A stretch of 64,000 nt of DNA from Bailinhaonella thermotolerans (GTDB lineage: Bacteria > Actinomycetota > Actinomycetes > Streptosporangiales > Streptosporangiaceae), in contig NZ_QZEY01000001.1 of assembly GCF_003594875.1 (NCBI RefSeq), positions 496,001 through 560,000 of the forward strand, in the 5' to 3' direction. The notes beneath the pieces are model-generated. The model searched no databases and was not told the origin of the DNA. It worked only from the letters and a program-made list of their open reading frames with translations. The first letter of the stretch is position 1. Every line of letters starts with the position of its first letter. The position numbers were made by a program, and so were the translations under genes. Positions 1 through 9,215 of the stretch are shown in pieces.

Positions 1-216
1 CTGCCCGTGCCTCCGCCTCTGCACTGCGCTTTGTCCGTGGTGCCCCTCCGGGGCGCGGCCTGGCGCGACGTCGTCTCCCGACTGCGTCCCTGCGGCGTCG
101 GTGGGCTCGGGCGGGCAGGAGGAAGGGCGAGAGGTCCGGGGTGGGTCAGGGTTCGGCCGGGGTTTTGCCGGAGGCGGGTGGGGGGTGGGGGCGCGGATAC
201 TCGCGGGGTGATCACT

Positions 217-918
217 ATGACGAAGTTCCGCGGGGTTGCTGTGGTTGCCGTCGTGCTGGGGGTTGTGGCCGCCGGGTGCGGGGACGCGGGGCCGGTGCGG
301 AGTAGGACCGAGTCGTACGAGCTCGGGGGGCAGGTGTCCGAGCTGCGCGTGCGGGCCAAGTGGGGGCGGGTGGAGATCGTGGGGCGGGACGCGCCCGGGG
401 TGCGGGTGACCGAGACGCACCGCTGGACGACGGAGGCGCCCAAGGCCGCGCACTCCGTCAGCGAGGGCGGCTCGGTGCAGCTTACGAGCACCTGCTCGAA
501 GGGCGCGGAGAACCGGGGCGGCAAGTGCGAGGTGGACTTCAAGGTCGAGGTGCCGCGGGGAGCGCAGGTGGACGCGTACGTCTTCGGGGGCCCCGTGGCG
601 CTGCGAGGGCTGGGCGGGAAGATCACGGTGGAGACCGAGGCCGGGGAGGTCGAGGGCGAGGAGCTGACGGGCAAGCAGGTCAGCGCCAAGAGCGGCGCCG
701 GGGACGTGCGGCTCGCCTTCGCCGCGATCCCCGACCGCGTCGTGGCGCGGGCCACCGCCGGGAACGGGACCGTACGGGTTCCGCGCGGGTCCTACAACGT
801 CAAGGTCGACTCCGACGCCGGCCTGGGGAAGATCGGCGTCACCCAGGACCGGCGCTCCCCCCACACCATCGAGGTCGCCACCGGCGCGGGCGACTTCTCC
901 ATCCAGCCCACCTCCTGA
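217..918 (+). CDS. Putative lipoprotein with DUF4097-like adhesin/beta-helix domain
   Basis: The ATG at 217 is preferred because it opens a typical signal sequence: MTK, then a hydrophobic stretch ending in a lipobox (VVAAGC, Cys near residue 21). The product is about 233 aa and is probably anchored to the outer face of the membrane. After the lipobox come repeated short beta-type segments with alternating Val and Gly (GRVEIVGRDAPGVRV, GEVEGEELTG, GAGDVRLAF), resembling DUF4097/DUF4098 proteins. Two Cys near the middle (TSTCSKG and GKCEVDF) could form a disulfide. No partner gene is evident and the precise role is unknown. An in-frame GTG at 208 is a possible alternative start. Confidence 0.75.
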   Translation: MTKFRGVAVVAVVLGVVAAGCGDAGPVRSRTESYELGGQVSELRVRAKWGRVEIVGRDAPGVRVTETHRWTTEAPKAAHSVSEGGSVQLTSTCSKGAENRGGKCEVDFKVEVPRGAQVDAYVFGGPVALRGLGGKITVETEAGEVEGEELTGKQVSAKSGAGDVRLAFAAIPDRVVARATAGNGTVRVPRGSYNVKVDSDAGLGKIGVTQDRRSPHTIEVATGAGDFSIQPTS

Positions 919-1129
919 CCCCGCACCTCCGGACGGCGTCATGTACGGCGCAAGTCGCGGCTTGGGGCATGACAGGCACCCCCGACGCCCTCCCCCGACA
1001 TCGCGGACGAGGTACGGCGAGGCGCCCGGTGGTGGCGGCCTCGGAGGGGTTCCGGGGAGAATGCCGGAGTGGATCTTGTGTCCGATGCGCGGCGGCGGTG
1101 GGTGAGCGGGGCGGCTCGGGCGGGCGGCG

Positions 1130-1807
1130 ATGGCTGAGCTGATCGATCTCGTGTACACCACGGCCGGGGGCATCGTGGGGGCGGCGGTGACCACGTACCT
1201 GTCGCGCGATCATGAGCGGCGGCACCTGCGCGCCGACGTGCAGCAGCGGCTCCAGCGCGTCGCCGCCGTACGGGCCGGCGTCCACGACATCGCGCCGCGA
1301 GGGGCCGGGAACCGGCGGCGGGCCCGGCGGGCGGGCGACGGACGACTGGTCGCCGCCGACCACTTCGGGCTGTCGGTGCTGCTCGAAGACGGCACGGACG
1401 CCGAACGCGCGCTGCGCGAGGCGCTGGACGGCCTGGTCGTGAGCGCGTTGTCCGCCGGGGTGCCCCGCAGGGTCCTGGACTTCGCGGGCGGCGGTGAGGA
1501 ACAGGCGCTGCAGTGCGAGGTCGTACGCCTCATCGACGCCCGCCTCGGCGGCCTCCTGGACGAGGCGGACCTCGACGCGCTCACCGCCGCCGGCGACGAC
1601 TACCGGGAGGCGACCACCCAGCTCCTCCTCCAGACGCTCTGGCACCCCTGGCGGAGCCGGCCGCGCCTGCGCGCCCGGCTCCGCGCCCTCCGCGCACAGG
1701 CGACGGCCCTGCACGGACGCCGGCAGGCCGCCCTCGCCGTACTGGCGACACCAGAGCACACCCTCGCCCTCGGCCAGGCCCTCGCACCCAGTCCTGGTCA
1801 GGCTTGA
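1130..1807 (+). CDS. Hypothetical protein with N-terminal hydrophobic segment
   Basis: A 225-aa product. Residues 1-25 (MAELIDLVYTTAGGIVGAAV) form one short hydrophobic helix. The rest is alpha-helical, Arg/Ala/Leu-rich and charged, with acidic patches such as LLDEADLDAL. I recognise no catalytic motif or family. It may be a membrane-tethered cytoplasmic protein. It converges on the kinase gene encoded on the other strand, with about 115 bp between the stops. The opposite frames also stay open here because of GC content; this frame was chosen for its start, its hydrophobic N-terminus and its codon third positions. Function unknown. Confidence 0.5.
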   Translation: MAELIDLVYTTAGGIVGAAVTTYLSRDHERRHLRADVQQRLQRVAAVRAGVHDIAPRGAGNRRRARRAGDGRLVAADHFGLSVLLEDGTDAERALREALDGLVVSALSAGVPRRVLDFAGGGEEQALQCEVVRLIDARLGGLLDEADLDALTAAGDDYREATTQLLLQTLWHPWRSRPRLRARLRALRAQATALHGRRQAALAVLATPEHTLALGQALAPSPGQA

Positions 1808-1922
1808 GCCGCGGGCCCCGTCCGACGCCGCGCTCGGCGCGGAGGCACCGGGCCGCCTCCGGCTCGTGTCGGGTGTGCCGCCGCCATCGTGCCGGTCGGC
1901 GCCGCGGGCCGGCCGGGCGGGG

Positions 1923-4900
1923 TCAGCAGGTCGGGCGGTACGGCAGGGCGGGGACGTGGGTGCGCCATTCGGCGGGGGTCAGGCCGCCCGCGGTGCGGCC
2001 GCAGAGGGTGCGGGACAGCGGTGCCGGGGCGGCGGGGTGGGCGCGGACCGTGGCCTTGCGGTCGGCGGTCAGGAGCGTGGCGCCGTCGGGGGTGAAGGTG
2101 AGGGAGGTCACGTCGCCGATCCTCGGGTCCCGGCCGCCGCCGGTGTCGCGGAGGGAGCCGAGGAGGGTGCCGGAGATCGGGTCGAGGAGGTGGACGCGGC
2201 CGCGGCCCGCGTGGACGGCGACGAGGTCCTCGCGCGGGGAGTACGCCGCGACGGGAGCGGAGGCCGCCTCGGCCTGGACCAGGTTGACCTGGCGGCCGGT
2301 GGCGGTGTCCCAGCGGGTGAGGCGGGCGCGGGAGTCGAGGGTGACCAGGTCGCGGCCGCTGTGGGTGAAGAAGGCGCGGGTGAAGGCGGTGCCGCCGCCG
2401 ATGGCGCCGAACGGCGAGCCGGCGGGGCGGCCGGTTGCCGCGTCCAGGAGGCGCAGGTCCGCGCCGGCCACGGCGAGGCGGCGCCCGTCGGGTGAGAAGG
2501 CCAGGTCGGCGACGTCCCGGTGGGCCTGGGTCCACAGCCGGCGGCCGGTCCGCGGGTCCCAGACCTGGACACCGCCGGGTACGGCGAGCGCCAGGCGGGA
2601 CCCGTCGCGGCTGAACACCACCGGAGCCGGATCGGGCACCCCGGCGGGGATACGGGCGACGACCGGGCCCGTGCGCGGGTCGGCCACGACGGTCGCGTCG
2701 GCGCCGACGAGGGCGGCCAGGCCGCCGTCCGGGGCGAAGGCGACGGATTCGGCCCCGGAGGCGAGACGGGCGACCCGGCCGCCGTCGCGGACCCGGCGCA
2801 GCTCGACGCCGCCGTCCACGGTGTCGGTGACGAGGTGGCGGCCGTCGGGGGACAGCGCGGCGAGGTTCACCTCGTGTCCGGCCGCGGGCTTGCCTCCCGG
2901 TGATCCGGGCCGGGCGGCCAGGTCCGTCAGGTCGGCGGCGAACACCCGGTCCTCCACCAGGTAGCGGAACGTCCGCCCGTCGAAGCCGCCCCGGGGCGGC
3001 TCGGGGGCCTCGCCGCCCGTCGCCCCGAGCACGGGCAGCGCCGTCAGGAGCTGCCCGCCGGCCATGCGCCAGATCTGCACCTCCCGGACCGTGACGGAGG
3101 CGGCCAGCGAGCCGTCCGCGCTCACCGTGACCTCCCCGCCGTTCCACCGCCCCTGGGTGCCGGCCCCGTCGAGGCGGCCCAGCTCGACGGTCCGGCCGGT
3201 CCGCGCGTGCGTCAGCCGGGCGATCCGGCCCTGGCGCCGCAGCGTCCAGGAGCCGTCGGCCGCGGCCGTCTCCGCGGGCCGCACCCCCGCGACCTCGCCG
3301 GTCGCCAGGTCCCAGCGCCGCGCCCCCTCGCTGGTCGCGACGATCGCGGCGCCGCCCACGATCTCCACCTCGGCCCAGTCGTTCAGCAGGTCCAGCGGGG
3401 CGGGGAAGGACCAGGTCCGCAGTTCGCGCCCGGTCGCGGTGTCCCACGCCCGGGCCCTTCGCGCCGTCACCGCCACGAGGGTGCGCCCGTCGCCGGACAG
3501 CGCCGCCGCCGCGACCCGCTCCCCGCCCAGGCCGAGACGCCGCACGCCGCCCCGCCGTACCCCGGAGCGCAGGTCCCACAGCCGGGCCGCGTCGCCGCCG
3601 CCGACGCTCGCCAGCAGCCGCCCGTCGCGGCTGATCGCCCGCACCGTCTCACCGGAGCGGTCCGGGTCCTGGAAGGCCGAGGTCTCGCGCCAGGCGGCGG
3701 CCGTCGTGAGGGCCGCCCGGGTGCGCGGCGTCGGGTCCAGGCGCCAGGCGGCCACCGCCAGCCGCGCCGCCAGCCGGGGGTCGGTGCGGCGCGTGGCCTG
3801 GGCCAGGTCGGCGAGGCGCGCGGCCTCCGCGCGGGTGAGCTGGGCGGCGAGGCGCTCGGCGCCGGCGCGGGCCACGGCGTTCTGCTGGACGGCGAGGCCG
3901 CCGGCGGCCAGCGCGAGCACCAGGAGCACGGCGAGCGTCAGGGTCACCAGGCGGGCGCGCCGGGTGCGGCGCCGGGTCAGCGCGGCCCCGGCGGCCAGGA
4001 AGTCCCGCTCGGCGCCCGACAGCGTGAGGTCCTTGCGGGCGGTGGCGGCCCAGTGCAGCGCGTTCTCCAGGGCGCTGCCCCGGAACAGGTCGGCGTCGCG
4101 CCGCCCGGCCGCGTCCCAGCGCCGCGCCCCCTCGCCGATGCCGCGCAGCACGGCCAGGCCGTCGCGGTTGGCGTCGATCCAGCGCCGATAGCGCGGCCAG
4201 GCCTGCGGCAGGGCGCGGTTGGCCAGGCGCACGTCCTCGCCGGTCACGCTGATCACGCCGTCCAGCCGGGTGAGCAGGCGGGTGATCGCGGCGGTCTCGG
4301 GCAGCGGCCGCCCTTCGGTGAGCTCGGCCAGGGCGGCACGCCGTACGGCCGGCTCGCCGTCGTCGTCCACGGTGACCAGGCGCAGGAACACCTCGGCGGC
4401 GAGCGTGCGCTCCTCGGGGTCCAGGGTCTCGTAGGCGCGCTCGGCGACCGTGCCGAGGCCCGGGTCGTCGCTGGGGGCGCCGATGCCGGCGGCCGCGCTG
4501 CCGCCGGCCGACAGCAGCCGCGGTGTGTCGAGCCGCCCGTCGGCGCTGACCAGGGCGAGCAGCAGTTGCCGGGCGGAGGGCCGGGCCTGCGGGTCCTTGC
4601 CGAGGGAGGCCGCGACCAGGGAGCGCAGGGGCTCCTCCAGCATGGACACCTCGGGTTCGGTCGACAGCACGCGGTGCATGACCCCGCCGAGGCTCTCGGC
4701 CTCGAACGGGTCGGCGCCGGTCGCCGCGAAGAGCATGATCCCGCCCCAGGCGAACACGTCGGCCGGGGGCCCGGCGCGGTGGCCGGTGAACACCTCCGGC
4801 GCCATGTACGTCGGCGTGCCCGTGACCAGGCCGGTGGCCGTCAGCGACATCTCCATCGTGCGCGCGATGCCGAAGTCGATGACCCGGGGCCCGTCGGGCG

Positions 4901-5321
4901 CCAGCAGCACGTTGTCCGGCTTGAGGTCGCGGTGGATCACCCCGGCCTCGTGGATCGCGGTCAGCGCGGTGGCCACCGCCGTCGCCAGCCGGTGCAGGTC
5001 GGCGCCGATGAACCGCCGCCCCTCCTCCACGGCGCGGCGCAGGCTCGGTCCCTCGACGTACTCGCTCACGATGTACGGCCGGGGCCCGTCGAGGCGCGCG
5101 TCCAGGATCTGGGCGATGCAGAACGAGGACACCCGGCGCGCGGCCTCCGCCTCCCGCCCGAGAAGCCCGTCCTGGTCGCCGTGCAGCACCTTGATCGCCA
5201 CGCGCCGGCCTTCCGGGCTGTACGCCTCGTAGACCACGCCCTGTCCCCCGGCGCCGAGCCGGCCGGCCAGCCAGTAGCCGTCCAGTCGCTGTGGGTCTCC
5301 TGCCAGCAGTTCGGTCGCCAT
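1923..5321 (-). CDS. Transmembrane Ser/Thr protein kinase with C-terminal WD40 repeats
   Basis: A PknB-type receptor-like kinase of 1132 aa. The Hanks kinase domain is at about residues 15-270: Gly-rich loop GRLGAGGQGVVYEA, catalytic loop HRDLKPDN, DFG motif (VIDFGIAR) and APE motif (YMAPEVF), so it looks active. Residues about 290-455 resemble the C-terminal tail of nSTAND-type proteins (a WPRYRRWI-like segment and an EFLAAG-like end), but no P-loop NTPase core is present. A transmembrane helix follows at about 460-480 (LVTLTLAVLLVLALAAGG) after an Arg-rich stop-transfer segment. WD40-like blades (SxDGR...WD) fill 540-1130 and would lie outside the cell. The ATG at 5321 follows GAGGGGG. The gene diverges from the agmatinase gene. 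Confidence 0.92.
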   Translation of the reverse strand: MATELLAGDPQRLDGYWLAGRLGAGGQGVVYEAYSPEGRRVAIKVLHGDQDGLLGREAEAARRVSSFCIAQILDARLDGPRPYIVSEYVEGPSLRRAVEEGRRFIGADLHRLATAVATALTAIHEAGVIHRDLKPDNVLLAPDGPRVIDFGIARTMEMSLTATGLVTGTPTYMAPEVFTGHRAGPPADVFAWGGIMLFAATGADPFEAESLGGVMHRVLSTEPEVSMLEEPLRSLVAASLGKDPQARPSARQLLLALVSADGRLDTPRLLSAGGSAAAGIGAPSDDPGLGTVAERAYETLDPEERTLAAEVFLRLVTVDDDGEPAVRRAALAELTEGRPLPETAAITRLLTRLDGVISVTGEDVRLANRALPQAWPRYRRWIDANRDGLAVLRGIGEGARRWDAAGRRDADLFRGSALENALHWAATARKDLTLSGAERDFLAAGAALTRRRTRRARLVTLTLAVLLVLALAAGGLAVQQNAVARAGAERLAAQLTRAEAARLADLAQATRRTDPRLAARLAVAAWRLDPTPRTRAALTTAAAWRETSAFQDPDRSGETVRAISRDGRLLASVGGGDAARLWDLRSGVRRGGVRRLGLGGERVAAAALSGDGRTLVAVTARRARAWDTATGRELRTWSFPAPLDLLNDWAEVEIVGGAAIVATSEGARRWDLATGEVAGVRPAETAAADGSWTLRRQGRIARLTHARTGRTVELGRLDGAGTQGRWNGGEVTVSADGSLAASVTVREVQIWRMAGGQLLTALPVLGATGGEAPEPPRGGFDGRTFRYLVEDRVFAADLTDLAARPGSPGGKPAAGHEVNLAALSPDGRHLVTDTVDGGVELRRVRDGGRVARLASGAESVAFAPDGGLAALVGADATVVADPRTGPVVARIPAGVPDPAPVVFSRDGSRLALAVPGGVQVWDPRTGRRLWTQAHRDVADLAFSPDGRRLAVAGADLRLLDAATGRPAGSPFGAIGGGTAFTRAFFTHSGRDLVTLDSRARLTRWDTATGRQVNLVQAEAASAPVAAYSPREDLVAVHAGRGRVHLLDPISGTLLGSLRDTGGGRDPRIGDVTSLTFTPDGATLLTADRKATVRAHPAAPAPLSRTLCGRTAGGLTPAEWRTHVPALPYRPTC

Positions 5322-5564
5322 GCCGCCCCCTCGTGATCATTGTCGCCCTGCTATGACGACGGCATCCGCGGCCGGGTTCGCGCCCGTTCGATCCGATCTC
5401 CGTACGGCGGCGCCTTTTTTCGCCCTCCGTACGGCGGCGCCCTTTTCGCGGTTCGCCGCGCGGCGGCCGCGGGCCGTACCGGCGGGGGCGTGCTCCTCGG
5501 GTGGATGGGCGCGGCGGCGTATCCTGGCTGGTGGGGGGGCGATGGCCTGACGGGGGTGCGGGGC

Positions 5565-6686
5565 ATGGGTGGTCTGTCTTCTGGCGGGTGGCGGGAGCGC
5601 GTCTCACCGTCGGACTTCCCGGGCCGGGAGCCGGGGCCCATCAACGTCCAGCGGTACCGGCAGGTGCCCGCCTACTCGGGCATCGCGACGTTCCTCGGGC
5701 TGCCGCTGTGCCTCACGCCCGAGGACCTGCGCGCCGGCGGGGTCGACGTGGCCGTCGTGGGCGCCCCGGTCGACATGGGGACCGGGCACCGGGGGGCGGC
5801 GTTCGGGCCCCGGGCGATCCGGGCCGACGAGTGGGCCGTGGCGCACACGCCCTCGGCCCTGCTGGAGTCCGACACCAGGATCAATCCGTTCGACGAGCTC
5901 GTGGTCGTGGACTACGGCGACGCGGCCGTGGACCCGATGAGCGTCGAGGCCTCCATGGAGCCCATCCGCGGCGTCGTGCGGGAGATCGCCGGGACCGGGG
6001 CCGTGCCGGTGGTGCTGGGCGGGGACCACTCCATCCTGTGGCCCGACGCGGCGGCGCTCGCCGACGTACACGGCCCCGGCAGGGTGGGCGTGGTGCACTT
6101 CGACGCGCACGCCGACTGCGCCGAGTCCGTCGCCGGTCACCTGGCGTCCCACGCCACGCCGATCCGGCGGCTCATCGAGGACGAGCACATTCCCGGCCGC
6201 AACTTCGTCCAGGTGGGGCTGCGGTCGGTGCTCATGCCCGACGACGAGCTGCTGGCGTGGATGCGCGAGCACGGCATGAGGTCGCACTTCATGGCCGAGA
6301 TCGACCGGATCGGCTTCCCGGCGGTCCTGGACAGGGCGATCTCCGAGGCCCTGGACGGCCCCGACCACCTCTACCTGTCCATCGACATCGACGTGCTCGA
6401 CCCCGCGTTCGCCCCCGGCACGGGAACCCCAGAACCGCCCGGCCTGACCCCCCGCGAGCTGCTGCCCGCGCTGCGCCGCATCTGCCACGAGACGCCCGTC
6501 GCGGGGATCGAGGTGGTCGAGGTGGCCCCCAACCTCGACCCGGGCAACCTCACCGCGATGAACGCGCGCAAGGCGATCTTCGAATGCCTCACCGGCCTGG
6601 CCCTGCGCAAGAAGGGCCTCCCCGGCCCCACCTACCTCGACCCGATCGCCGCCGGCCTCGCCGGCGAGGACGAGACCACCCCCTGA
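5565..6686 (+). CDS. speB: Agmatinase / ureohydrolase family protein
   Basis: About 373 aa of the arginase/agmatinase/formiminoglutamase family, binuclear Mn2+ enzymes that hydrolyse a guanidino or ureido C-N bond; agmatine to putrescine plus urea is the commonest assignment for this branch. The metal-ligand motifs are complete: GGDHS, DAHAD and DIDVLDPAFAPGTGTPE. The length is slightly above the usual 310-350 because of an N-terminal extension (GPINVQRYRQVPAYSGIATFLG), which is common in actinobacterial agmatinase-like proteins. The ATG at 5565 follows a purine-rich GGGGGTG; a GTG at 5556 is possible. Substrate specificity (agmatine, guanidinobutyrate or guanidinopropionate) cannot be read from the sequence. 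It is divergent from the kinase gene, and no other polyamine gene is adjacent. Confidence 0.85.
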   Translation: MGGLSSGGWRERVSPSDFPGREPGPINVQRYRQVPAYSGIATFLGLPLCLTPEDLRAGGVDVAVVGAPVDMGTGHRGAAFGPRAIRADEWAVAHTPSALLESDTRINPFDELVVVDYGDAAVDPMSVEASMEPIRGVVREIAGTGAVPVVLGGDHSILWPDAAALADVHGPGRVGVVHFDAHADCAESVAGHLASHATPIRRLIEDEHIPGRNFVQVGLRSVLMPDDELLAWMREHGMRSHFMAEIDRIGFPAVLDRAISEALDGPDHLYLSIDIDVLDPAFAPGTGTPEPPGLTPRELLPALRRICHETPVAGIEVVEVAPNLDPGNLTAMNARKAIFECLTGLALRKKGLPGPTYLDPIAAGLAGEDETTP

Positions 6687-6805
6687 CCCCGCCGGCGCGC
6701 CGAGGCCGGGCGCGGCCGCCACATCATCTGCTGGAACGAGCACGCCGCCTACGTACGGCCCCGCGAGGTGGCCGACGGGGCCAACGTCGTCTGGAGTGGG
6801 AGCGG

Positions 6806-7177
6806 TCAGGCCGGTTCGAAGGCCAGGGGCTTGCTCAGCGTGGATCGCACCGGCGAGCGGGCGACGCGTTCCATGATCATGCTCCGGTGAGCCTCCAGCT
6901 CCGGGGCGAGAAGGAGTTCGTACCGGAACCGCGTCGCCGACTCCTCGCGTTCCAGGTGCACCCGCACACCGACCTCGGCGTCGGTGACGCCGAGCTCGGC
7001 CAGGGCCATCCGCGCCGAGATGGTCATGCACGTGGCGAGGGACGCCTCCAGCAGTTCGTGCGGCCGCATCCCCGCCGAACCGCCGACGCCGCCCTTGAGC
7101 GTGTCGGCGATGCCCTCGTTGCCGCCCGCCTGAAACGTCACCTGCCAGGGAGCCGGCAGCGCCGCGGCCTCCACCAT
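6806..7177 (-). CDS. OsmC/Ohr family protein
   Basis: About 123 aa. The start at 7177 is fixed by a strong ribosome site, GGAGGAGG, eight bases upstream; an upstream in-frame start would precede this site. The sequence has the OsmC signature around the first conserved Cys (MRPHELLEASLATCMTISAR), with the usual alternation of a small N-terminal beta region and a long central helix. The second redox Cys of classical Ohr/OsmC peroxidases is not evident, so the protein may be a non-peroxidase OsmC-like member rather than a proven hydroperoxide reductase. It is convergent with the ureohydrolase gene. An inverted repeat lies about 70 bp upstream. Confidence 0.82.
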   Translation of the reverse strand: MVEAAALPAPWQVTFQAGGNEGIADTLKGGVGGSAGMRPHELLEASLATCMTISARMALAELGVTDAEVGVRVHLEREESATRFRYELLLAPELEAHRSMIMERVARSPVRSTLSKPLAFEPA

Positions 7178-7567
7178 TCCTTTACCTCCTCCGCCGGCAA
7201 CCGACTCGCAGGATCGTAGCGGCTGGACCACATCATGAGAAAAATCGTCTCGCTATATGAGACATCGCGGCCCTTCGCCCGCCTCCGCCCCGAGATCGGC
7301 TCCCGCGCGGGAGGTCCCCCGCGCGGTCACCGCGACCACCGGTTGCGGGCGAGAGCCGTTCGCCGGACAGATCCGCGCTCTCCTGGTCACGACCCGGCCT
7401 CCCCGCCCACCGCACGGGTCGTCGCGGGTGTATCGCGGGCGTATCGAAAAACGCGTACGCCGCCGCAACACTCCTCCGTCTTCAGTGGAGGCGTGGACCG
7501 CATCGGTCCGCGCCGAGGGCATGACGCCCCGGCCCCGGAAGGTGATCACGAAAAGGGAGAAGGCTCT
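7178..7567. other. Divergent intergenic region, no gene seen
   Basis: This 390-bp gap lies between the OsmC gene (minus) and the Tat-TPR gene (plus). Open frames across it have no ribosome site or family resemblance. It holds the GTCTC/GAGAC inverted repeat near the OsmC side and a purine-rich ribosome site (AAGGGAGAAGG) next to the GTG start at 7568. Confidence 0.5.
7247..7263. promoter_or_regulatory. Inverted repeat upstream of the OsmC gene
   Basis: Arms GTCTC and GAGAC are separated by a 7-bp AT-rich spacer (gctatat), in an unusually AT-rich patch 70 bp upstream of the OsmC start. It could be an operator or overlap a -10 region. It does not match the known OhrR consensus, so the cognate factor is unknown. 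Confidence 0.3.
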
Positions 7568-8858
7568 GTGGTCGATGACGGAGCGTGGGACAGGCGTTCG
7601 CTGATCCGGGCCGCCGCCGTGGCGGCCGGCGCCTCCGCGGCGGTGCCGCTGCTGCGGGGCGGCCAGGGCGTACGCCGGCGGCGGTGACGCGGACGCGCTG
7701 TTCAGGGCCGGGAGGTTCGAGCAGGCCGGCCGCGCGTACGAGGAGATCCTGAAGGCAGACCCCGCGAACCTGCACGCGGCCCGCCAGCGCGGCTACGTCG
7801 GGCTGCTGAGCAACAAGTTCGCCGACGCCGAGAAGTACCTCAACATGGCCCTCGAACTGGCGCCCGACGACAAGCAGACCAACCGGTTCCTGGGCGACTG
7901 CTACACCCGGCAGGACAAGTTCTCCCTCGCCGCGCCGCGCTGGCGAGCGGCCGGCCAGGAGACCCGGGCCACCTGGTTCGCGGCGGTCCGCGGCGAGCCG
8001 TACCAGATCCACGGCGACATCGGCCGGGTGCCGTGGCTGCAGATGGACCCGTCCCCGCTGGTCGAGGCCTCGGTCAACGGCGGGCCGCCGAAACGCTTCA
8101 TGTTCTACACCGGCGCGCCGTGGCTGGGCATGTCCGCGAAGGTGGCCGAGGAGGCCGGGCTGCGCGCCGTGGCCCAGCAGAAGATCGACTACAAGAACGG
8201 CACCTCGTGGCAGTACTTCGGGGTGGCGGACTCCTTCAAGCTGGGCGGCATCGAACTGCGCAACGTCCCCGTCGAATGGTCGGAGACGGACCAGGACGAT
8301 GCCGCGTCCGGCGACGGCATCATCGGCACGTGGGTCTTCTACCACTTCCTGACCACCTTCGATTACGCGGGCCGGTCGCTGATCCTGCGCCGCCGGACCC
8401 CCGAGGTGGCCAGGAAGGTACGCGCCGACGCCATCCGGGCGGGCGCGAGGCCCCTGCCGCTGTGGCTGGCCCGTGACCAGTACGTGCACAGCACCGGGAG
8501 TTTCGCCGGCTCCGGTCCCCGCGTGGTGGGCGTGAACCTCGGCGGGGTCAGCGAGTGCGCCGCGCTCATGAAGGGCGAGGTGGCCGAGCGGCTGGGGATC
8601 CGCACCGACTACGACCGCCCGCTCGAGACCTTCGGCCACAGCCACCCCACGGTCGTCCACCCCTGCTACCCGGCGGAGATCCGCCTCGGCAACGCCGTCG
8701 CCAGGGAGGTCTACTGCAACTCGGCCCCGCAGATGCGGTCTGACGAATACGGGTTCGACACGCTGGGCGGCTTCTTCCACTCCTTCTTCAAGCCCTACAA
8801 CATCACCCTCGACTTCACCGACATGAACGTCTACGTCGCCCGCGGCAAGGCCACCTGA
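7568..8858 (+). pseudogene. Tat-exported TPR and retropepsin-like protein, frameshifted
   Basis: The GTG at 7568, behind AAGGGAGAAGG, starts a twin-arginine signal (DRRSLIRAAAVAAGASAAVPLL). That frame stops at 7687. The next frame, open from before 7660 to 8858, carries the mature protein. Removing one G from the GGGG run at 7656-7659 joins them cleanly into ...PLLRAARAYAGGG, restoring an AYA-type signal-peptidase site. The mature part has a TPR-like helix pair (FRAGRFEQAGRAYEEILKAD), then a fold like the retropepsin-type Asp protease (VNGGPPKRFMFYTGAPW ... GDGIIGTWVF). Where active members have DTGA this has YTGA, so the catalytic Asp is missing. About 430 aa if repaired. Either a sequencing indel or a true frameshift; internal starts such as 7845 would give a non-exported product. 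Confidence 0.72.
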
Positions 8859-9215
8859 TCACCACCCCCGCCCGGCGGTCACGGGAGCCGCCCGAAGCCG
8901 CCGGCTCGTACGCTCGCCGGGCCGGTCCAGGAACTCCTTCCCGCGGCCCGGCGGCTTCATGACCAGCGCCTCGCCCGGGGCTTGGGGCCTCGGGTCTCGG
9001 GCCGGGGCCGGGCGGGGCGGGGGTGGCGGCCGGGTGATCCGGTCCGAGGGAGCGGTTTCTCTGGGGGTTCGGGACGGCGTTTCGGGTTGTTCGCGCTTGA
9101 CCTCAACCGCGGTTGACGTTCGAGGATCGCTGATCGCGGGCGGTACGACCGGGTGGCCGGTCGGAACGTTCCCGTACGCCCGACCGAATCCCATCCCGAC
9201 CACGGAGATGCTGTC
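8859..9215. other. Intergenic region ahead of the NmrA-like gene
   Basis: A 357-bp gap between two plus-strand genes. I see no gene. The only clear structure is the promoter/operator candidate at 9097-9127 and a ribosome site (CGGAG) just before 9216. Confidence 0.5.
9097..9127 (+). promoter_or_regulatory. Candidate MerR/SoxR-type promoter-operator
   Basis: A -35-like TTGACC at 9097-9102 is followed at once by a perfect 14-bp palindrome (TCAACCG/CGGTTGA, 9103-9116) and a weak -10-like GAGGAT at 9122-9127. The spacer is about 19 bp. A palindrome filling an over-long spacer after TTGACC is the layout of MerR-family promoters (family knowledge). No MerR gene is adjacent, so the regulator would act from elsewhere. 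It drives the NmrA-like gene at 9216. Confidence 0.5.

Noticed and set aside
3207-5336. Long plus-strand frame opposite the kinase gene
   Set aside because: Low-complexity product, no ribosome site, and the minus strand encodes a complete kinase with all catalytic motifs.
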